The notes under the pieces: model-generated | What the model saw: the letters and a program-made list of their open reading frames with translations, nothing else | Told to the model about the DNA's origin: nothing | Databases searched by the model: none | Shown here: positions 25,262-35,067 of the stretch, piece by piece | How positions within the stretch are numbered: position 1 is the first letter of the stretch | Layout: the number at the start of each line of letters is the position of its first letter | Source of the DNA: Psychroflexus sediminis | GTDB lineage: Bacteria; Bacteroidota; Bacteroidia; Flavobacteriales; Flavobacteriaceae | Reading direction: 5' to 3' | Length of the DNA: 64,000 nucleotides | Assembly (NCBI RefSeq): GCF_900099815.1 | Contig: NZ_FNCW01000001.1 | Span: 191,933-255,932 of the forward strand | Position numbers and translations under genes: made by a program

Positions 25262-25987
25262 TCAAATTTTTCCCCAAAGGCTTTTTAGCTTTAAGGTGAT
25301 AACACCAAAAACGGCTTCTTTTATGATTCCACCGCTCATTTTGGATTTGCCTTTGGTTCGATCTGTAAAGATAACAGGTATTTCCTTGAGTCGAAATCCT
25401 TTTCTGTAGGCTTTAAATTTCATTTCTATTTGAAAAGCATAGCCAACAAATCTGATTTTATCCAAGTCTATGCTTTCAAGGACTTTACGGCGATAACAAA
25501 TGAATCCTGCTGTAGTGTCTTCAATTGGTATTCTTGTGATTATTTTGACATACTTGGAAGCTAGCCAGGATAATAATACCCGTTTCATAGGCCAGTTGAT
25601 GACATTTACCCCTGTGATGTATCGCGAACCGATAGACATGTCATAATTGTCTTTTAGGCAGGAGTTATAAAGCCTGATGAGATCATTGGGGTTGTGTGAA
25701 AAATCTGCATCCATTTCAAAAATGTAATCGTAAGACCTTTCCAGGGCCCATTTGAAACCGTGAAGATAAGCTTTGCCCAAGCCACTTTTATCAGCTCTGA
25801 TTTCCAAATGTAATTTACCTTCGAAATCCTGCTGGAGTTTTTGAACTAGAGCCCAGGTTCTGTCGGGTGAGGAATCATCTACTACCAAAATTTCGAAATC
25901 CACAGGTTGGGAGAAAATATTTTTGATAATCTTCTCAATATTTTCAATTTCGTTATAGGTTGGTATGATGACTAATTTTTGAGGCAT
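25262..25987 (-). CDS. Polyprenyl-phosphate mannosyltransferase-like family 2 glycosyltransferase
   Basis: This 241-residue GT2 enzyme is of the dolichol-phosphate-mannose synthase (Dpm1) type. Motifs are LVIIPTYNEIENIEKII at the N-terminus, ILVVDDSSPDRTW, and the metal-binding EMDADFSHNPNDL. It probably transfers a sugar from a nucleotide donor to a polyprenyl phosphate on the inner face of the cytoplasmic membrane. There is no C-terminal transmembrane domain. I take MPQKLVII as the start, although the frame opens 27 bp earlier. It leads the operon with pyrC and DUF4296. Confidence 0.9.
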   Translation of the reverse strand: MPQKLVIIPTYNEIENIEKIIKNIFSQPVDFEILVVDDSSPDRTWALVQKLQQDFEGKLHLEIRADKSGLGKAYLHGFKWALERSYDYIFEMDADFSHNPNDLIRLYNSCLKDNYDMSIGSRYITGVNVINWPMKRVLLSWLASKYVKIITRIPIEDTTAGFICYRRKVLESIDLDKIRFVGYAFQIEMKFKAYRKGFRLKEIPVIFTDRTKGKSKMSGGIIKEAVFGVITLKLKSLWGKI

Positions 25988-26067
25988 CAAATCTGCTTGA
26001 AAGTTGGGTAACAAATATATATTTTACAAGCTAATAGTCGTCTATAAAAGTTCATTTTAATTTACAT

Positions 26068-26736
26068 TTGCTACAAACTTCACATTTGTTTTTAGCTTTA
26101 AGACCAGTACAGAATCACCATTGGGTAATAGGAATAACTTTGTTTATTCTTATACTTCTCGTTGTTTTGAAATGGAATAAAGACAATTATATCGTTTCTT
26201 TTGGGAGTTCCCTGTTTAATTCGAGTTTTTATTCTAGAAAATTTATTGAAAAAAGAAGAATTGACTTATCTGAAGTTTTAGTGTTTATAGCCAGCTTATT
26301 TGGAATTTCATTTTTCGTTTTTGTCATCTTAAGCGAAGGTGCTTTTTCAAGTGTAGTTTATTTACAGATTCTGTTTTTAGCAACTTTTATTTTGCTAAGT
26401 AAATATTTAATCGAAAAAATCATTGGAGACCTTTTTGAATTAGACCAACTGGTAGGCCGTTATTTGTTTTATAAACAAGGTGTTTTAAGCTGGCTCAGTT
26501 TATTTTTCCTTTTTCCTGCGGGCCTGCTCCTTTATTTTCAAAATATAGATAACAGTTCAGTGGTGTACGCTATTGCCGGTGTTTTAATTTCGATTTATGT
26601 ATATAAGCTCTTCTCCTTTATAAGATTGTATCAAAAGCATATTTTATCTTATTGGTTTTATTTTATTTTATACCTTTGCGCTTTTGAAATTGCACCTTAC
26701 TTAATAATTTTAAAATTTTTAAAATCAATCAATTAG
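26068..26736 (+). CDS. DUF4271 integral membrane protein
   Basis: This protein of about 220 residues has five or six hydrophobic helices (for example WVIGITLFILILLVVL and LSLFFLFPAGLLLYF) and the DUF4271 pattern SSLFNSSFYSRKF. The role is unknown, although the gene often sits next to hemD in flavobacteria, as here (26-bp gap). No ATG is available. The TTG at 26068 lies inside a TACATTTG promoter-like box (26063-26070), so the TTG at 26086 may be the true start. Confidence 0.8.
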   Translation: MLQTSHLFLALRPVQNHHWVIGITLFILILLVVLKWNKDNYIVSFGSSLFNSSFYSRKFIEKRRIDLSEVLVFIASLFGISFFVFVILSEGAFSSVVYLQILFLATFILLSKYLIEKIIGDLFELDQLVGRYLFYKQGVLSWLSLFFLFPAGLLLYFQNIDNSSVVYAIAGVLISIYVYKLFSFIRLYQKHILSYWFYFILYLCAFEIAPYLIILKFLKSIN

Positions 26737-26762
26737 GTAAGTGTAAGAAAAAACTAAGCTAT

Positions 26763-27500
26763 ATGAAAGTGAAAAATATTCTGATTTCACAACCAAAACC
26801 TAACGTTGATCACTCTCCTTATTCTGAACTCGAAGATAAGCTCAAAATCAAAATTGATTTTATCCCTTTTATTCATGTAGAGCCTGTAGATTCCAAACAG
26901 GTGAGGCAGCAGAAAATCGATATTACCAAGTTTTCTGCTATTATACTGACAAGTAGAAATGCGGTAGATCACTTTTTCAGGATTGCGGAAGAAATGAGGT
27001 ATAAGATACCGGATAGTCTTAAATATTTTTGTTTGAGTGAAGCTGTGGCCTATTATCTTCAAAAGTATGTGGTCTATAGAAAGCGTAAGATTTATGTTGG
27101 AAAAAGAACCTTTCAGGAGCTTGAAGCCAGTATAAAAAAACATAAGGATGAAAAGTTTTTGCTCCCTTCATCCGATATGCTGAAACCGATTGTACCTCAA
27201 CAGCTAGATAAGCTTGGTGTAGATTGGACAAGGGGTATTTTTTATAAAACCGTTGTAAGCGATTTATCACACTTAAGAGAAGTTTCTTACGATGTCGTGG
27301 TCTTCTTCAGTCCAAGTGGTATCAAATCTTTATACGAGAACTTCCCGGATTTCGAGCAAAAGAATACAAGAATAGCCGCCTTTGGCAATTCAACTATAAA
27401 AGCTGCCGAGGAAAAAGGATTGAAAGTTCAAATACAAGCGCCAACCCCTCAAAACCCATCCATGACGATGGCTTTAGAAAATTATATAAAGGAAAATTAA
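26763..27500 (+). CDS. hemD: Uroporphyrinogen-III synthase
   Basis: HemD cyclises hydroxymethylbilane to uroporphyrinogen III in haem and sirohaem synthesis. The family has low sequence conservation, but the pattern is clear over 245 residues. It includes ILISQPKPNVDHSPYSELE at the start, AIILTSRNAVDHFF, YVGKRTFQEL, and the late VVFFSPSGIKSLYENF and TRIAAFGNSTIKAAEEKGL. It follows the DUF4271 gene by 26 bp and ends before a strong bidirectional terminator. Confidence 0.92.
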   Translation: MKVKNILISQPKPNVDHSPYSELEDKLKIKIDFIPFIHVEPVDSKQVRQQKIDITKFSAIILTSRNAVDHFFRIAEEMRYKIPDSLKYFCLSEAVAYYLQKYVVYRKRKIYVGKRTFQELEASIKKHKDEKFLLPSSDMLKPIVPQQLDKLGVDWTRGIFYKTVVSDLSHLREVSYDVVVFFSPSGIKSLYENFPDFEQKNTRIAAFGNSTIKAAEEKGLKVQIQAPTPQNPSMTMALENYIKEN

Positions 27501-27521
27501 TCTTATTTTTTAATACAAAAT

Positions 27522-27562
27522 ACAAAGCCGAAACATCACTGTTTCGGCTTTGTTGTGTTTTT
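27522..27562 (+). terminator. Bidirectional terminator between hemD and pckA
   Basis: Arms ACAAAGCCGAAAC (27522-27534) and GTTTCGGCTTTGT (27541-27553) form a perfect 13-bp stem with a 6-nt loop, followed by TGTGTTTTT. The gene on the right is convergent, so the hairpin probably serves both. Confidence 0.85.
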
Positions 27563-27570
27563 ATAAAGCA

Positions 27571-29166
27571 TCAGGCCTTAGGAGCGCCTTCTATGATTTC
27601 TGAATCTGCATAAGCTTCAAATTTTTTGAAATTATCCTTAAAGGATTTAGCAAGCGTTTTGGCTTTTGCATCATAGGCTTCCTGGTCCGCCCAGGTATCC
27701 CGGGGATTCAATACCTCAGTTGGAACGCCGGGGCAGGTCTTTGGTGTAGCTATATTGAAGATTTCATGGGTAGTGTACTCCACGCTATCCAATTGTCCTT
27801 CCAAGGCCGCTGTAATCATGGCTCTTGTATATTTAAGCTTCATTCTGCTTCCTGTCCCGTAAGGGCCTCCTGTCCAGCCCGTATTGATTAACCAAACGTT
27901 TACTCCGGCATCTTTCATTTTTTTACTTAGCATTTCACCATACCTTGCTGGGTGAAGTGGCATAAACGGAGCGCCAAAACAGGCCGAAAAGCTTGGTATA
28001 GGTTCTGTTACCCCTGCTTCTGTTCCCGCTACTTTGGCGGTATAACCACTTATAAAATGAAATGCAGCTTGTCCCGGTGTAAGTTTACTGATAGGAGGCA
28101 GGACCCCAAACGCATCTGCGGTCAAGAAAAATATATTTTTTGGGTTTTTACCTACTGAGTTGGGTTGTAAATTATCGATATGGTGAATGGGGTAACTCAC
28201 CCGTGTATTTTGAGTGATACTGCTATTGGTGAAATCCACTTTGCCGTTTTTTAAGATCACATTTTCCAGGAGTGCTCCCGGTTTTATGGCATCATAAATT
28301 TCTTGTTCGTTTTCTCTCGAGAGATTTATCACTTTAGCATAACAACCTCCTTCAAAATTGAATACCGTATTTTCATTGGTCCAGCCATGCTCATCATCGC
28401 CTATGAGCTTTCTGTGGGGGTCTGCAGAGAGGGTGGTTTTCCCTGTTCCTGAAAGACCGAAAAATATTGCCGTATCACCTTCTTTACCCACATTGGCAGA
28501 GCAATGCATGGGTAAGGTGTTCTTCATGACAGGAAGTATAAAGTTGAGGGCCGAAAAAATACCTTTTTTAATTTCACCTGTATAGCCAGTCCCTCCAATC
28601 AAAGCTATTTTACGTGTGAAATTGAGTATGGCAAAATTATGAGCTCGTGTACCGTCAACCTCAGGATCTGCCATAAAGCCTGGAGCATTAACGACAGTCC
28701 ATTCTGGTGTAAAGTTTTCTAACTCTTCTTCAGTAGGGCGCAAAAACATATTATACGCAAACATATTACTCCAGGGCAATTCATTGATATGTCTTATGTT
28801 CAGGCGGTAGTTATCATCGGCACAGGCATATGCATCTCTTACATAAAGCTCTTTACCGCTCAAATAATTCACTACTTTATCGTAGAGTTTATCAAATTTG
28901 CTTGGTTTAAAAGCAAGGTTGATTTCACTCCACCACACTTCGTCTTTGGTGATGTCGTCTTTTACAATAAATCGATCCTTGGGAGAACGTCCCGTAAATT
29001 CACCGGTGTTTATGGCTAAGGCACCAGAATCTGCTTCAACACCCTGTTCTTTCTCAAGAGTGATTTTGTGTAATTCTTTAGGGGAGAGCTGATAGTTAAC
29101 GGATTTGGAATGGATGCCATACTTTTCTAACTCAATCGTTTTCGTAATTTCATTTAAATTACTCAT
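27571..29166 (-). CDS. pckA: Phosphoenolpyruvate carboxykinase (ATP)
   Basis: This 531-residue enzyme converts oxaloacetate and ATP to PEP and CO2, the entry step of gluconeogenesis. The kinase-1a motif FFGLSGTGKTTLSADPHRKLIGDDEHGW with its P-loop and metal-binding Asp pair is intact, and so is INTGWTGGPYGTGSRMKLKYTRAMI near the C-terminus. The length is typical of the ATP-dependent family. It is transcribed alone, divergently from nothing on its left and 68 bp downstream of the DUF423 gene. Confidence 0.97.
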   Translation of the reverse strand: MSNLNEITKTIELEKYGIHSKSVNYQLSPKELHKITLEKEQGVEADSGALAINTGEFTGRSPKDRFIVKDDITKDEVWWSEINLAFKPSKFDKLYDKVVNYLSGKELYVRDAYACADDNYRLNIRHINELPWSNMFAYNMFLRPTEEELENFTPEWTVVNAPGFMADPEVDGTRAHNFAILNFTRKIALIGGTGYTGEIKKGIFSALNFILPVMKNTLPMHCSANVGKEGDTAIFFGLSGTGKTTLSADPHRKLIGDDEHGWTNENTVFNFEGGCYAKVINLSRENEQEIYDAIKPGALLENVILKNGKVDFTNSSITQNTRVSYPIHHIDNLQPNSVGKNPKNIFFLTADAFGVLPPISKLTPGQAAFHFISGYTAKVAGTEAGVTEPIPSFSACFGAPFMPLHPARYGEMLSKKMKDAGVNVWLINTGWTGGPYGTGSRMKLKYTRAMITAALEGQLDSVEYTTHEIFNIATPKTCPGVPTEVLNPRDTWADQEAYDAKAKTLAKSFKDNFKKFEAYADSEIIEGAPKA

Positions 29167-29234
29167 AATATTGTTGTGTTGTTGTTATGGCATACAAATC
29201 TAATGAGTTTAAATTTAAATGGAGAAGCTAATTC

Positions 29235-29633
29235 TTATAAATTATCAGGTTTTTTTAAAAGATTAAAAAAGACTAAGGCCCAGCTCAAAATAAGCAGAGT
29301 TCCCCCTACAGGCGTGATCCATGCTATGTTTTTAAAATCAAAGCCTGTAAGTTCATTGGTTGCTAAACCATAAATAGAGCCAGAAAAAAAAAGGACACCT
29401 AAAAGAATTAACCAAAAAATGGTTTTGTTTAACCTTGGAGTTGTAAATTTTTGAGAAGACAGAAACATCAAAAACAGGGAATGATAAATTTGATATTTTA
29501 CGCCGGTCTCAAATGTAGCTATGGCATCTTCAGAAATGAGATTTTCCAGACCATGTGCAGCAAAAGCACCCAAAATAATTCCGATAAAACCTAAACTGCT
29601 CCCCAGTAAAATCAACTTTTTTTGAGTCTCCAT
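29235..29633 (-). CDS. DUF423 family membrane protein
   Basis: This 132-residue protein has four hydrophobic helices. The family hallmark near the N-terminus is LGSSLGFIGIILGAFAAHGLE, with GSIYGLA and ITPVGGTLLILSWALV later. The molecular role of DUF423 (YgdD-like) is unknown. The frame opens at 29663, but METQKKLIL at 29633 is the likely start. It may be co-transcribed with pckA across a 68-bp gap. Confidence 0.88.
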   Translation of the reverse strand: METQKKLILLGSSLGFIGIILGAFAAHGLENLISEDAIATFETGVKYQIYHSLFLMFLSSQKFTTPRLNKTIFWLILLGVLFFSGSIYGLATNELTGFDFKNIAWITPVGGTLLILSWALVFFNLLKKPDNL

Positions 29634-29702
29634 TTCTATGTGCTTTATATTATGTAATTTCAAATTTTACTCAAAATTAATCATTAAAATTCATATTAGA
29701 TC

Positions 29703-31070
29703 ATGAGATCCATCTTAATCATAGGCGCTGGCAAGTCTACTTCTTCACTTATAAGATTTTTGCTAAGCAAATCCGAAACTCAAGAATTCAAACTCATTAT
29801 TGCAGATAAATCTATCGAATCCGCTCAAAGCTTGGCAAATGATCATGCTCATGCGACGGCACTAGCCTTAGATATTTTTGATGCCTCAGCAAGAGAGCAG
29901 GCTATACAAAACGCAGATATCGTGATCTCTATGCTTCCTGCAAGATTTCATATAGAAGTAGCGCAGGATTGTCTGAAATTCAATAAAAATATGGTGACGG
30001 CTTCATACGTCTCCAAAGAGATGCAGGCTCTTGACGATGAGGTGAGGGAAAAAGGACTGACGTTTATGAACGAGATTGGTGTGGACCCCGGGGTGGACCA
30101 TATGAGTGCCATGCAGGTGATTGACCGAATTAGATCGCAAGGCGGGAAGATGCTGCTTTTTGAATCTTTTACAGGTGGCCTGGTGGCTCCCGAAAGCGAT
30201 GATAATCTTTGGAATTATAAATTTACCTGGAATCCAAGAAATGTGGTGGTAGCTGGACAAGGCGGCGCAGCTGAGTTTATACAGGAAGGTCAATATAAAT
30301 ATATTCCCTATCAGCGACTTTTTCGTAGAACCGAATTTTTACAGATTCCTAAATACGGACGATTTGAAGGCCTGGCCAATAGAAATTCTCTGGCTTATAG
30401 AAGTATCTATGGCCTGGAAGATATTCCGACTTTGTACAGAGGGACTTTACGCCGGGTTGGTTTCAGCAAGGCCTGGAATGTCTTCGTGCAACTGGGAATG
30501 ACAGATGACACCTATTCTATGCAGGATACCGAAGAGATGACTTACAGATCCTTTGTCAATTCTTTTTTGCCTTATTCACCTACAGATTCAGTTGAACTTA
30601 AATTGAGATTGAGCTTAAAAATCGATCAGGACGATTTGATCTGGGATAAACTCCTTGAGCTGGACCTTTTCAATTCGGATAAAAAAATTGGTATTAAGAA
30701 CGCTACTCCAGCTCAGGCTTTACAGAAAATCTTGGAAGAAAAGTGGACTTTGAAAGCGGAGGATAAAGACATGATAGTGATGTATCATAAATTCGGTTTT
30801 GAACTCGAGGGCAAACAGAAGCAAATCGATTCTACCATGGTGAGCATTGGCGAAGATCAGACGTATACAGCGATGGCCAAAACCGTAGGTTTACCCTTAG
30901 GAATTGCTGCCTTGAAGATCTTAAACGGTGAAATTCAAAAACCCGGTGTTCTGAGGCCGATTCATCCGGAAATTTATAATCCCATTTTAAAAACTCTAGA
31001 GGATTATGATATCAAGTTTGAAGAAACAGAAAAAGAATATATGGGCTATAATCCAGACCAGCTTTTATAG
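29703..31070 (+). CDS. Saccharopine dehydrogenase family protein
   Basis: This 455-residue NAD(P)-dependent enzyme has an N-terminal Rossmann motif (ILIIGAGKSTSSLIRFLL) and the saccharopine dehydrogenase C-terminal domain, with NEIGVDPGVDHMSAMQVID and SFTGGLVAPES. It is probably involved in lysine metabolism as a saccharopine-forming or -splitting enzyme, but related enzymes make carboxynorspermidine, so the substrate is uncertain. It is divergent from DUF423 and converges with the GGGP-synthase gene. Confidence 0.88.
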   Translation: MRSILIIGAGKSTSSLIRFLLSKSETQEFKLIIADKSIESAQSLANDHAHATALALDIFDASAREQAIQNADIVISMLPARFHIEVAQDCLKFNKNMVTASYVSKEMQALDDEVREKGLTFMNEIGVDPGVDHMSAMQVIDRIRSQGGKMLLFESFTGGLVAPESDDNLWNYKFTWNPRNVVVAGQGGAAEFIQEGQYKYIPYQRLFRRTEFLQIPKYGRFEGLANRNSLAYRSIYGLEDIPTLYRGTLRRVGFSKAWNVFVQLGMTDDTYSMQDTEEMTYRSFVNSFLPYSPTDSVELKLRLSLKIDQDDLIWDKLLELDLFNSDKKIGIKNATPAQALQKILEEKWTLKAEDKDMIVMYHKFGFELEGKQKQIDSTMVSIGEDQTYTAMAKTVGLPLGIAALKILNGEIQKPGVLRPIHPEIYNPILKTLEDYDIKFEETEKEYMGYNPDQLL

Positions 31071-31073
31071 GCG

Positions 31074-31781
31074 CTAGATTTCAAAAGCATTGCCCATCAC
31101 TACCATATCTGCGCCAGCCTGGTAAGCGGTTTCTTTTTGAAGCTCGGTCCTGATGCCGCCTCCAACAACAAGGGGGACGGAGGTGTTTTTTTTAACTTCT
31201 GAAATGATTTCTGCTGAAACCGGCCAGGCGGCTCCGCTTCCAGCTTCAAGATAAATAAGCTGTTTCCCGGAAAATTGTCCGGCTAAAGCAGTGTGAACGA
31301 TAGTGTCAATTTGGTCTGGTGGAATGGCTTTAGTCTGGCTCACTTCCAGTACTGACGTGGGAACGCCACCGTCTATCAAAATGTAGCCTGTTGGTATAAT
31401 TTCTAAAGAAGAATGCTGAAGTTTCGAAATACTTTTGACTTGCTGGGTGATCAGATATTCGGGATTACGACCCGACAGTAAGCTTAAAAATAAAATGGCA
31501 TCCGCCTGATCTGTGATCTGGCTGACATCCCCTGGAAATAAGATAAGGGGAAGTTCGGTGTTTTTTTTCAGTTGATTAACGACTAATTCAGTCTGTCCAT
31601 TTCTGACCTGACTTCCTCCAACAAATAAATAAGAGGTGGAACCGGGAATCCGATTCAAAAAATCTTTAGTTGCAGACAGGTCAAATTTATCAGGATCTAT
31701 CAAAATACTCAATAGCCTTTGTTTGTTTTGAACAGCTTGTGTTATAGATTCAAAAATAGAACTGGAGCTTCCTTTATTCAT
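31074..31781 (-). CDS. Geranylgeranylglyceryl/heptaprenylglyceryl phosphate synthase
   Basis: This 235-residue TIM-barrel prenyltransferase of the PcrB/GGGPS family joins sn-glycerol 1-phosphate to a polyprenyl diphosphate. Family blocks are LLSILIDPDKFDLSAT, SYLFVGGSQVRNGQTE, LILFPGDVSQI, YLEAGSGAAWPV and VPLVVGGGIRTE. The family is best known from archaeal lipid synthesis, but Bacteroidota carry it widely. The prenyl length cannot be told from sequence by eye. Its start overlaps the phosphopantetheinyl transferase gene by 8 bp. Confidence 0.92.
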   Translation of the reverse strand: MNKGSSSSIFESITQAVQNKQRLLSILIDPDKFDLSATKDFLNRIPGSTSYLFVGGSQVRNGQTELVVNQLKKNTELPLILFPGDVSQITDQADAILFLSLLSGRNPEYLITQQVKSISKLQHSSLEIIPTGYILIDGGVPTSVLEVSQTKAIPPDQIDTIVHTALAGQFSGKQLIYLEAGSGAAWPVSAEIISEVKKNTSVPLVVGGGIRTELQKETAYQAGADMVVMGNAFEI

Positions 31782-32406
31782 GAGCTAAAGCATAAACACA
31801 GGTGAAATTTTCAAACTCCATAAAATTTAAGGTGTAGTTAGTTACTTTTTGGTCGTGGGTGACCCTGGCCGTCGTTTTCTGATCTGAAATATTGAAATCT
31901 TCTACGAAGATGTCATGCAGAAATAAAAGCCCTTTTTTACCATATAATTTGTAAAGCGATTCTTTAGCACCCCAGACAATGGTTAGTTTTCGGACTAAAT
32001 CTTCGCCAGTGCCCAGTGCCTTGTATTCTTCAATAGGAGTGAATTTCGGGGCGATGAGTTTGATTTTATCGCGTTGTTTTTCAATATCAATCCCCACTTT
32101 TTTATCAGAAACGATGACGGCTGTAAATTCGTAAGAATGCGTGATTGAAATATGCCTTCCGTCTTTAAGATGAGGTTTGCCTTTTTCGTCATAGCTCAGG
32201 TCAAAATCAGAATAGCCAAAAACCTGAAGCAAATGCCGAATACTCATAAAGCCTTTTTTATGGATTTCAGACTTCATTCCATCGTAGCGGCTTCGGCAGT
32301 AATCGGTTAATTGAATTCCGTCTTCAAGATCCTCCAAAGTTTCTTCAATTTTCCAAATAAGTGCGCTTGTTGCTTCATCTACTGTTATTCTTTTGTAAAT
32401 CGACAT
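31774..32406 (-). CDS. 4'-phosphopantetheinyl transferase superfamily protein
   Basis: This 210-residue Sfp/AcpT-like enzyme transfers the phosphopantetheine arm of CoA to carrier proteins. The metal-binding motifs are [12 protein letters not shown] and [22 protein letters not shown] (WxxKESxYK). It is either the cell's holo-ACP synthase or an enzyme for secondary-metabolite carriers, and the sequence does not decide. It is divergent from ahcY, with 54 bp between starts, and heads an operon with the GGGP-synthase gene. Confidence 0.9.
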   Translation of the reverse strand: MSIYKRITVDEATSALIWKIEETLEDLEDGIQLTDYCRSRYDGMKSEIHKKGFMSIRHLLQVFGYSDFDLSYDEKGKPHLKDGRHISITHSYEFTAVIVSDKKVGIDIEKQRDKIKLIAPKFTPIEEYKALGTGEDLVRKLTIVWGAKESLYKLYGKKGLLFLHDIFVEDFNISDQKTTARVTHDQKVTNYTLNFMEFENFTCVYALAHE

Positions 32407-32460
32407 AAAGTTAGTATGGGTTTCCTTAATTTTGTTTTCAAAAATATAATAAAATTAATT

Positions 32461-33777
32461 ATGAGTACAGAAACACTACCTTATACTCCTTACAAAGTCA
32501 AAGATATTACATTGGCAGAATGGGGAAGACGCGAAATAGAACTGGCGGAGTCAGAAATGCCGGGATTGATGGCACTGAGAGAAGAATTTGGCAATGAAAA
32601 ACCACTTAAAGGCGCTCGTATTGCCGGATGTTTACACATGACTATTCAAACCGCTGTTCTTATCGAAACCCTGGTCGAACTTGGAGCTGAGGTAACGTGG
32701 AGTTCTTGTAATATATTTTCAACTCAAGACCATGCGGCTGCAGCTATTGCAGAAGCAGGTGTCGCGGTTTACGCCTGGAAAGGAATGACCGAGGAAGAAT
32801 TTAACTGGTGTATTGAGCAGACTTTATTTTTCGGTGAGGATAAAAAACCCCTAAATATGATTCTGGATGATGGTGGAGATCTTACCAATATGGTGCTTGA
32901 CGATTATCCGCAGTTAGCAGAGGGTATCAAAGGTCTTTCTGAAGAAACCACAACCGGTGTTCACAGACTTTACGAAAGAATGAAAAAAGGAACACTGCCT
33001 ATGCCGGCTATCAATGTAAATGATTCTGTGACCAAATCTAAGTTTGATAACAAATACGGCTGTAGAGAAAGTGCAGTGGATGCCATAAGAAGAGCAACTG
33101 ACTTAATGCTAGCTGGAAAACGAGTCATCGTTTGTGGTTATGGAGATGTGGGGAAAGGAACTGCTGCTTCTTTTAAAGGTGCCGGTTCTATAGTTACCAT
33201 TACTGAAATTGATCCCATTTGTGCATTGCAGGCGGCCATGGACGGATTTGAAGTGAAAAAGCTTGAAACTGTAGCGCCAACCGCAGATATCGTTATCACA
33301 ACTACGGGGAATAAAGACATCATAAGAGGTGAGCATTTTGAGTCCTTTAAAGATAAAACCATCGTCTGTAACATCGGTCATTTTGATAACGAAATCGACG
33401 TAGCCTGGCTAAAGAAAAACCATGGTGATACACGTGTGGAGATCAAACCACAGGTCGATAAATATACCATTAACGGGAAAGATATTATACTTCTTGCCGA
33501 GGGTAGACTGGTCAATCTGGGTTGTGCCACGGGTCACCCAAGTTTTGTGATGAGTAATTCATTTACAAACCAGACTTTAGCCCAGTTAGAGCTTTGGAGA
33601 AATACAGACCAGTACAAAAATGAAGTGTATATGTTGCCAAAACATCTGGATGAAAAAGTAGCCAAACTTCACTTAGAGCGTATCGGTGTTGAATTGACGG
33701 AGTTAAAATCTGATCAGGCTGACTATATCGGCGTAAATGTTGGAGGTCCTTTCAAACCGGAATACTACAGATATTAA
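32461..33777 (+). CDS. ahcY: Adenosylhomocysteinase
   Basis: This 438-residue enzyme splits S-adenosylhomocysteine to adenosine and homocysteine, clearing the product of methylations. Hallmarks are [30 protein letters not shown], the NAD-binding [41 protein letters not shown] and the terminal FKPEYYRY. The frame opens upstream at 32311, inside the divergent neighbour, but ATG 32461 gives the family start. No SAH or SAM riboswitch fits in the 54-bp upstream gap. Confidence 0.97.
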   Translation: MSTETLPYTPYKVKDITLAEWGRREIELAESEMPGLMALREEFGNEKPLKGARIAGCLHMTIQTAVLIETLVELGAEVTWSSCNIFSTQDHAAAAIAEAGVAVYAWKGMTEEEFNWCIEQTLFFGEDKKPLNMILDDGGDLTNMVLDDYPQLAEGIKGLSEETTTGVHRLYERMKKGTLPMPAINVNDSVTKSKFDNKYGCRESAVDAIRRATDLMLAGKRVIVCGYGDVGKGTAASFKGAGSIVTITEIDPICALQAAMDGFEVKKLETVAPTADIVITTTGNKDIIRGEHFESFKDKTIVCNIGHFDNEIDVAWLKKNHGDTRVEIKPQVDKYTINGKDIILLAEGRLVNLGCATGHPSFVMSNSFTNQTLAQLELWRNTDQYKNEVYMLPKHLDEKVAKLHLERIGVELTELKSDQADYIGVNVGGPFKPEYYRY

Positions 33778-33804
33778 TTGATTTAAATGAAAGTCAATCT
33801 TAGA

Positions 33805-33837
33805 AAAACCAAGTCTTAAGGCTTGGTTTTTTGTTTT
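33805..33837 (+). terminator. ahcY terminator
   Basis: Arms AAAACCAAG (33805-33813) and CTTGGTTTT (33822-33830) form a 9-bp stem with an 8-nt loop and are followed by TTGTTTTT. Confidence 0.85.
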
Positions 33838-33864
33838 TAATCTAAATTTACTGCTTTAGGTCTC

Positions 33865-33904
33865 GGTCCTTTTTTATCGACTGATCAGCCGATAAAAAAC
33901 GACC
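33865..33904. repeat. Long inverted repeat in the ahcY-TPR gap
   Basis: GGTCCTTTTTTATCG and CGATAAAAAACGACC are 15-nt arms with one mismatch around a centre holding the perfect palindrome CTGATCAG. It lies beyond the ahcY terminator in a gap (33838-34120) that has no gene. Further on are Tyr/Ser-free AT-rich stretches and GTCGAAGTGCTCGA near 33952 with AGCTCGACTT near 34013, which look like an eroded REP-type element. Confidence 0.6.
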
Positions 33905-34120
33905 TACGACTTTTATGTTAATTTTACTGATATTTATACTGAGCTAAGTCGAAGTGCTCGATGCTAAAACATATAAAAACATAACATTTTACGGAATTTA
34001 AATTTTCAGAAGCTCGACTTGACACGCTAGAGTTTTAAAAGTGATTTGAATAAATAAAAATAGGCGTCATCAAAATTTTATAAAATTGTCAATGCTAATC
34101 AACTGTTGTATCTCCAAACC

Positions 34121-34987
34121 ATGAGAACATTCTTATTTATCATCGCATTTCCATTAGTTGTTTTTTCTCAGTCTTCGTTTGAAAAAGGAAAGAAAGCATT
34201 TGAAGGCGGAAACTTTAAACAAGCCATTCCCTTATTTACTCGTGCATTGGAAAATGAACCTTCCGATAAAATGACCAGAGACTACTTAGGTCAATCTTAT
34301 GCCAGAGTGCAGCGGTGGGAGAAAAGTTCGGAAGTCAATAAAACTCTGGTAGAAGATTATCCTGAAAATGCAGAGTATCACTTTAGATACGGTGGTGCGC
34401 TTGGGCTTGTGGCTAAAGAAGCCAATAGTTTTCAAGCCCTGAGTTTGCTCAGAGACGTCAAATTTCATTTAAAAAAAGCCATAGAACTAGACCCGAAGCA
34501 CATTGAAGCGCGGTGGGCCCTGCTCCAGATATATCTGGAATTACCGGGCATTGTCGGGGGCAGCGAAAGCACTTCACGCGAATACGCCGCGCAACTGCAA
34601 TCTATAAGTCCTGTGGACGGAGCCCTGGCTTACGGGTATATTGAAAGAGAACTGGAGAACCACGACAAAGCCGAAGTTTTTTATAAAAAGGCAGTAGACT
34701 TAGGGCAATCTGTAACGACTTATAAAGAATTAGCAGAACTGTACAAACGTACTGGAAATGAAGCTGACTACTTTGAGACTTTAGAGATTGGGATTAAAAA
34801 ATTAAATTCCATCGCATTGGCTTCAGCCTATGTTGAAAGTGCCCTTAGGCTGAATAGAAATAAACAAAAGGCTTTAGAAATTCTAAACACACTGACTCCT
34901 GCTGAATTAAATCCTGGCAGCGAGCCAAGGTCAGGCAGCTCAGAAGAAATAGAAAAACTCAACCAGCTGAAATCCAAACTGAATTAG
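34121..34987 (+). CDS. Tetratricopeptide repeat protein, exported
   Basis: This 288-residue protein has a signal peptide MRTFLFIIAFPLVVFSQ. TPR units start with SSFEKGKKAFEGGNFKQAIPLFTRALENEP and continue to about residue 265. A short low-complexity Ser/Gly/Glu linker (NPGSEPRSGSSEE) precedes the end. It is probably periplasmic. The ATG at 34121 is chosen over the TTG at 34106 because it opens the signal peptide. It precedes the Mpl-like ligase on the same strand. No specific role is recognised. Confidence 0.85.
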   Translation: MRTFLFIIAFPLVVFSQSSFEKGKKAFEGGNFKQAIPLFTRALENEPSDKMTRDYLGQSYARVQRWEKSSEVNKTLVEDYPENAEYHFRYGGALGLVAKEANSFQALSLLRDVKFHLKKAIELDPKHIEARWALLQIYLELPGIVGGSESTSREYAAQLQSISPVDGALAYGYIERELENHDKAEVFYKKAVDLGQSVTTYKELAELYKRTGNEADYFETLEIGIKKLNSIALASAYVESALRLNRNKQKALEILNTLTPAELNPGSEPRSGSSEEIEKLNQLKSKLN

Positions 34988-35067
34988 ATAAATTTTAAAG
35001 AGGATTACTGCCGGAAAATTCTCATCTAGAATGGAAACCTTTATCTTTGAATCAAATTAAAACATTC

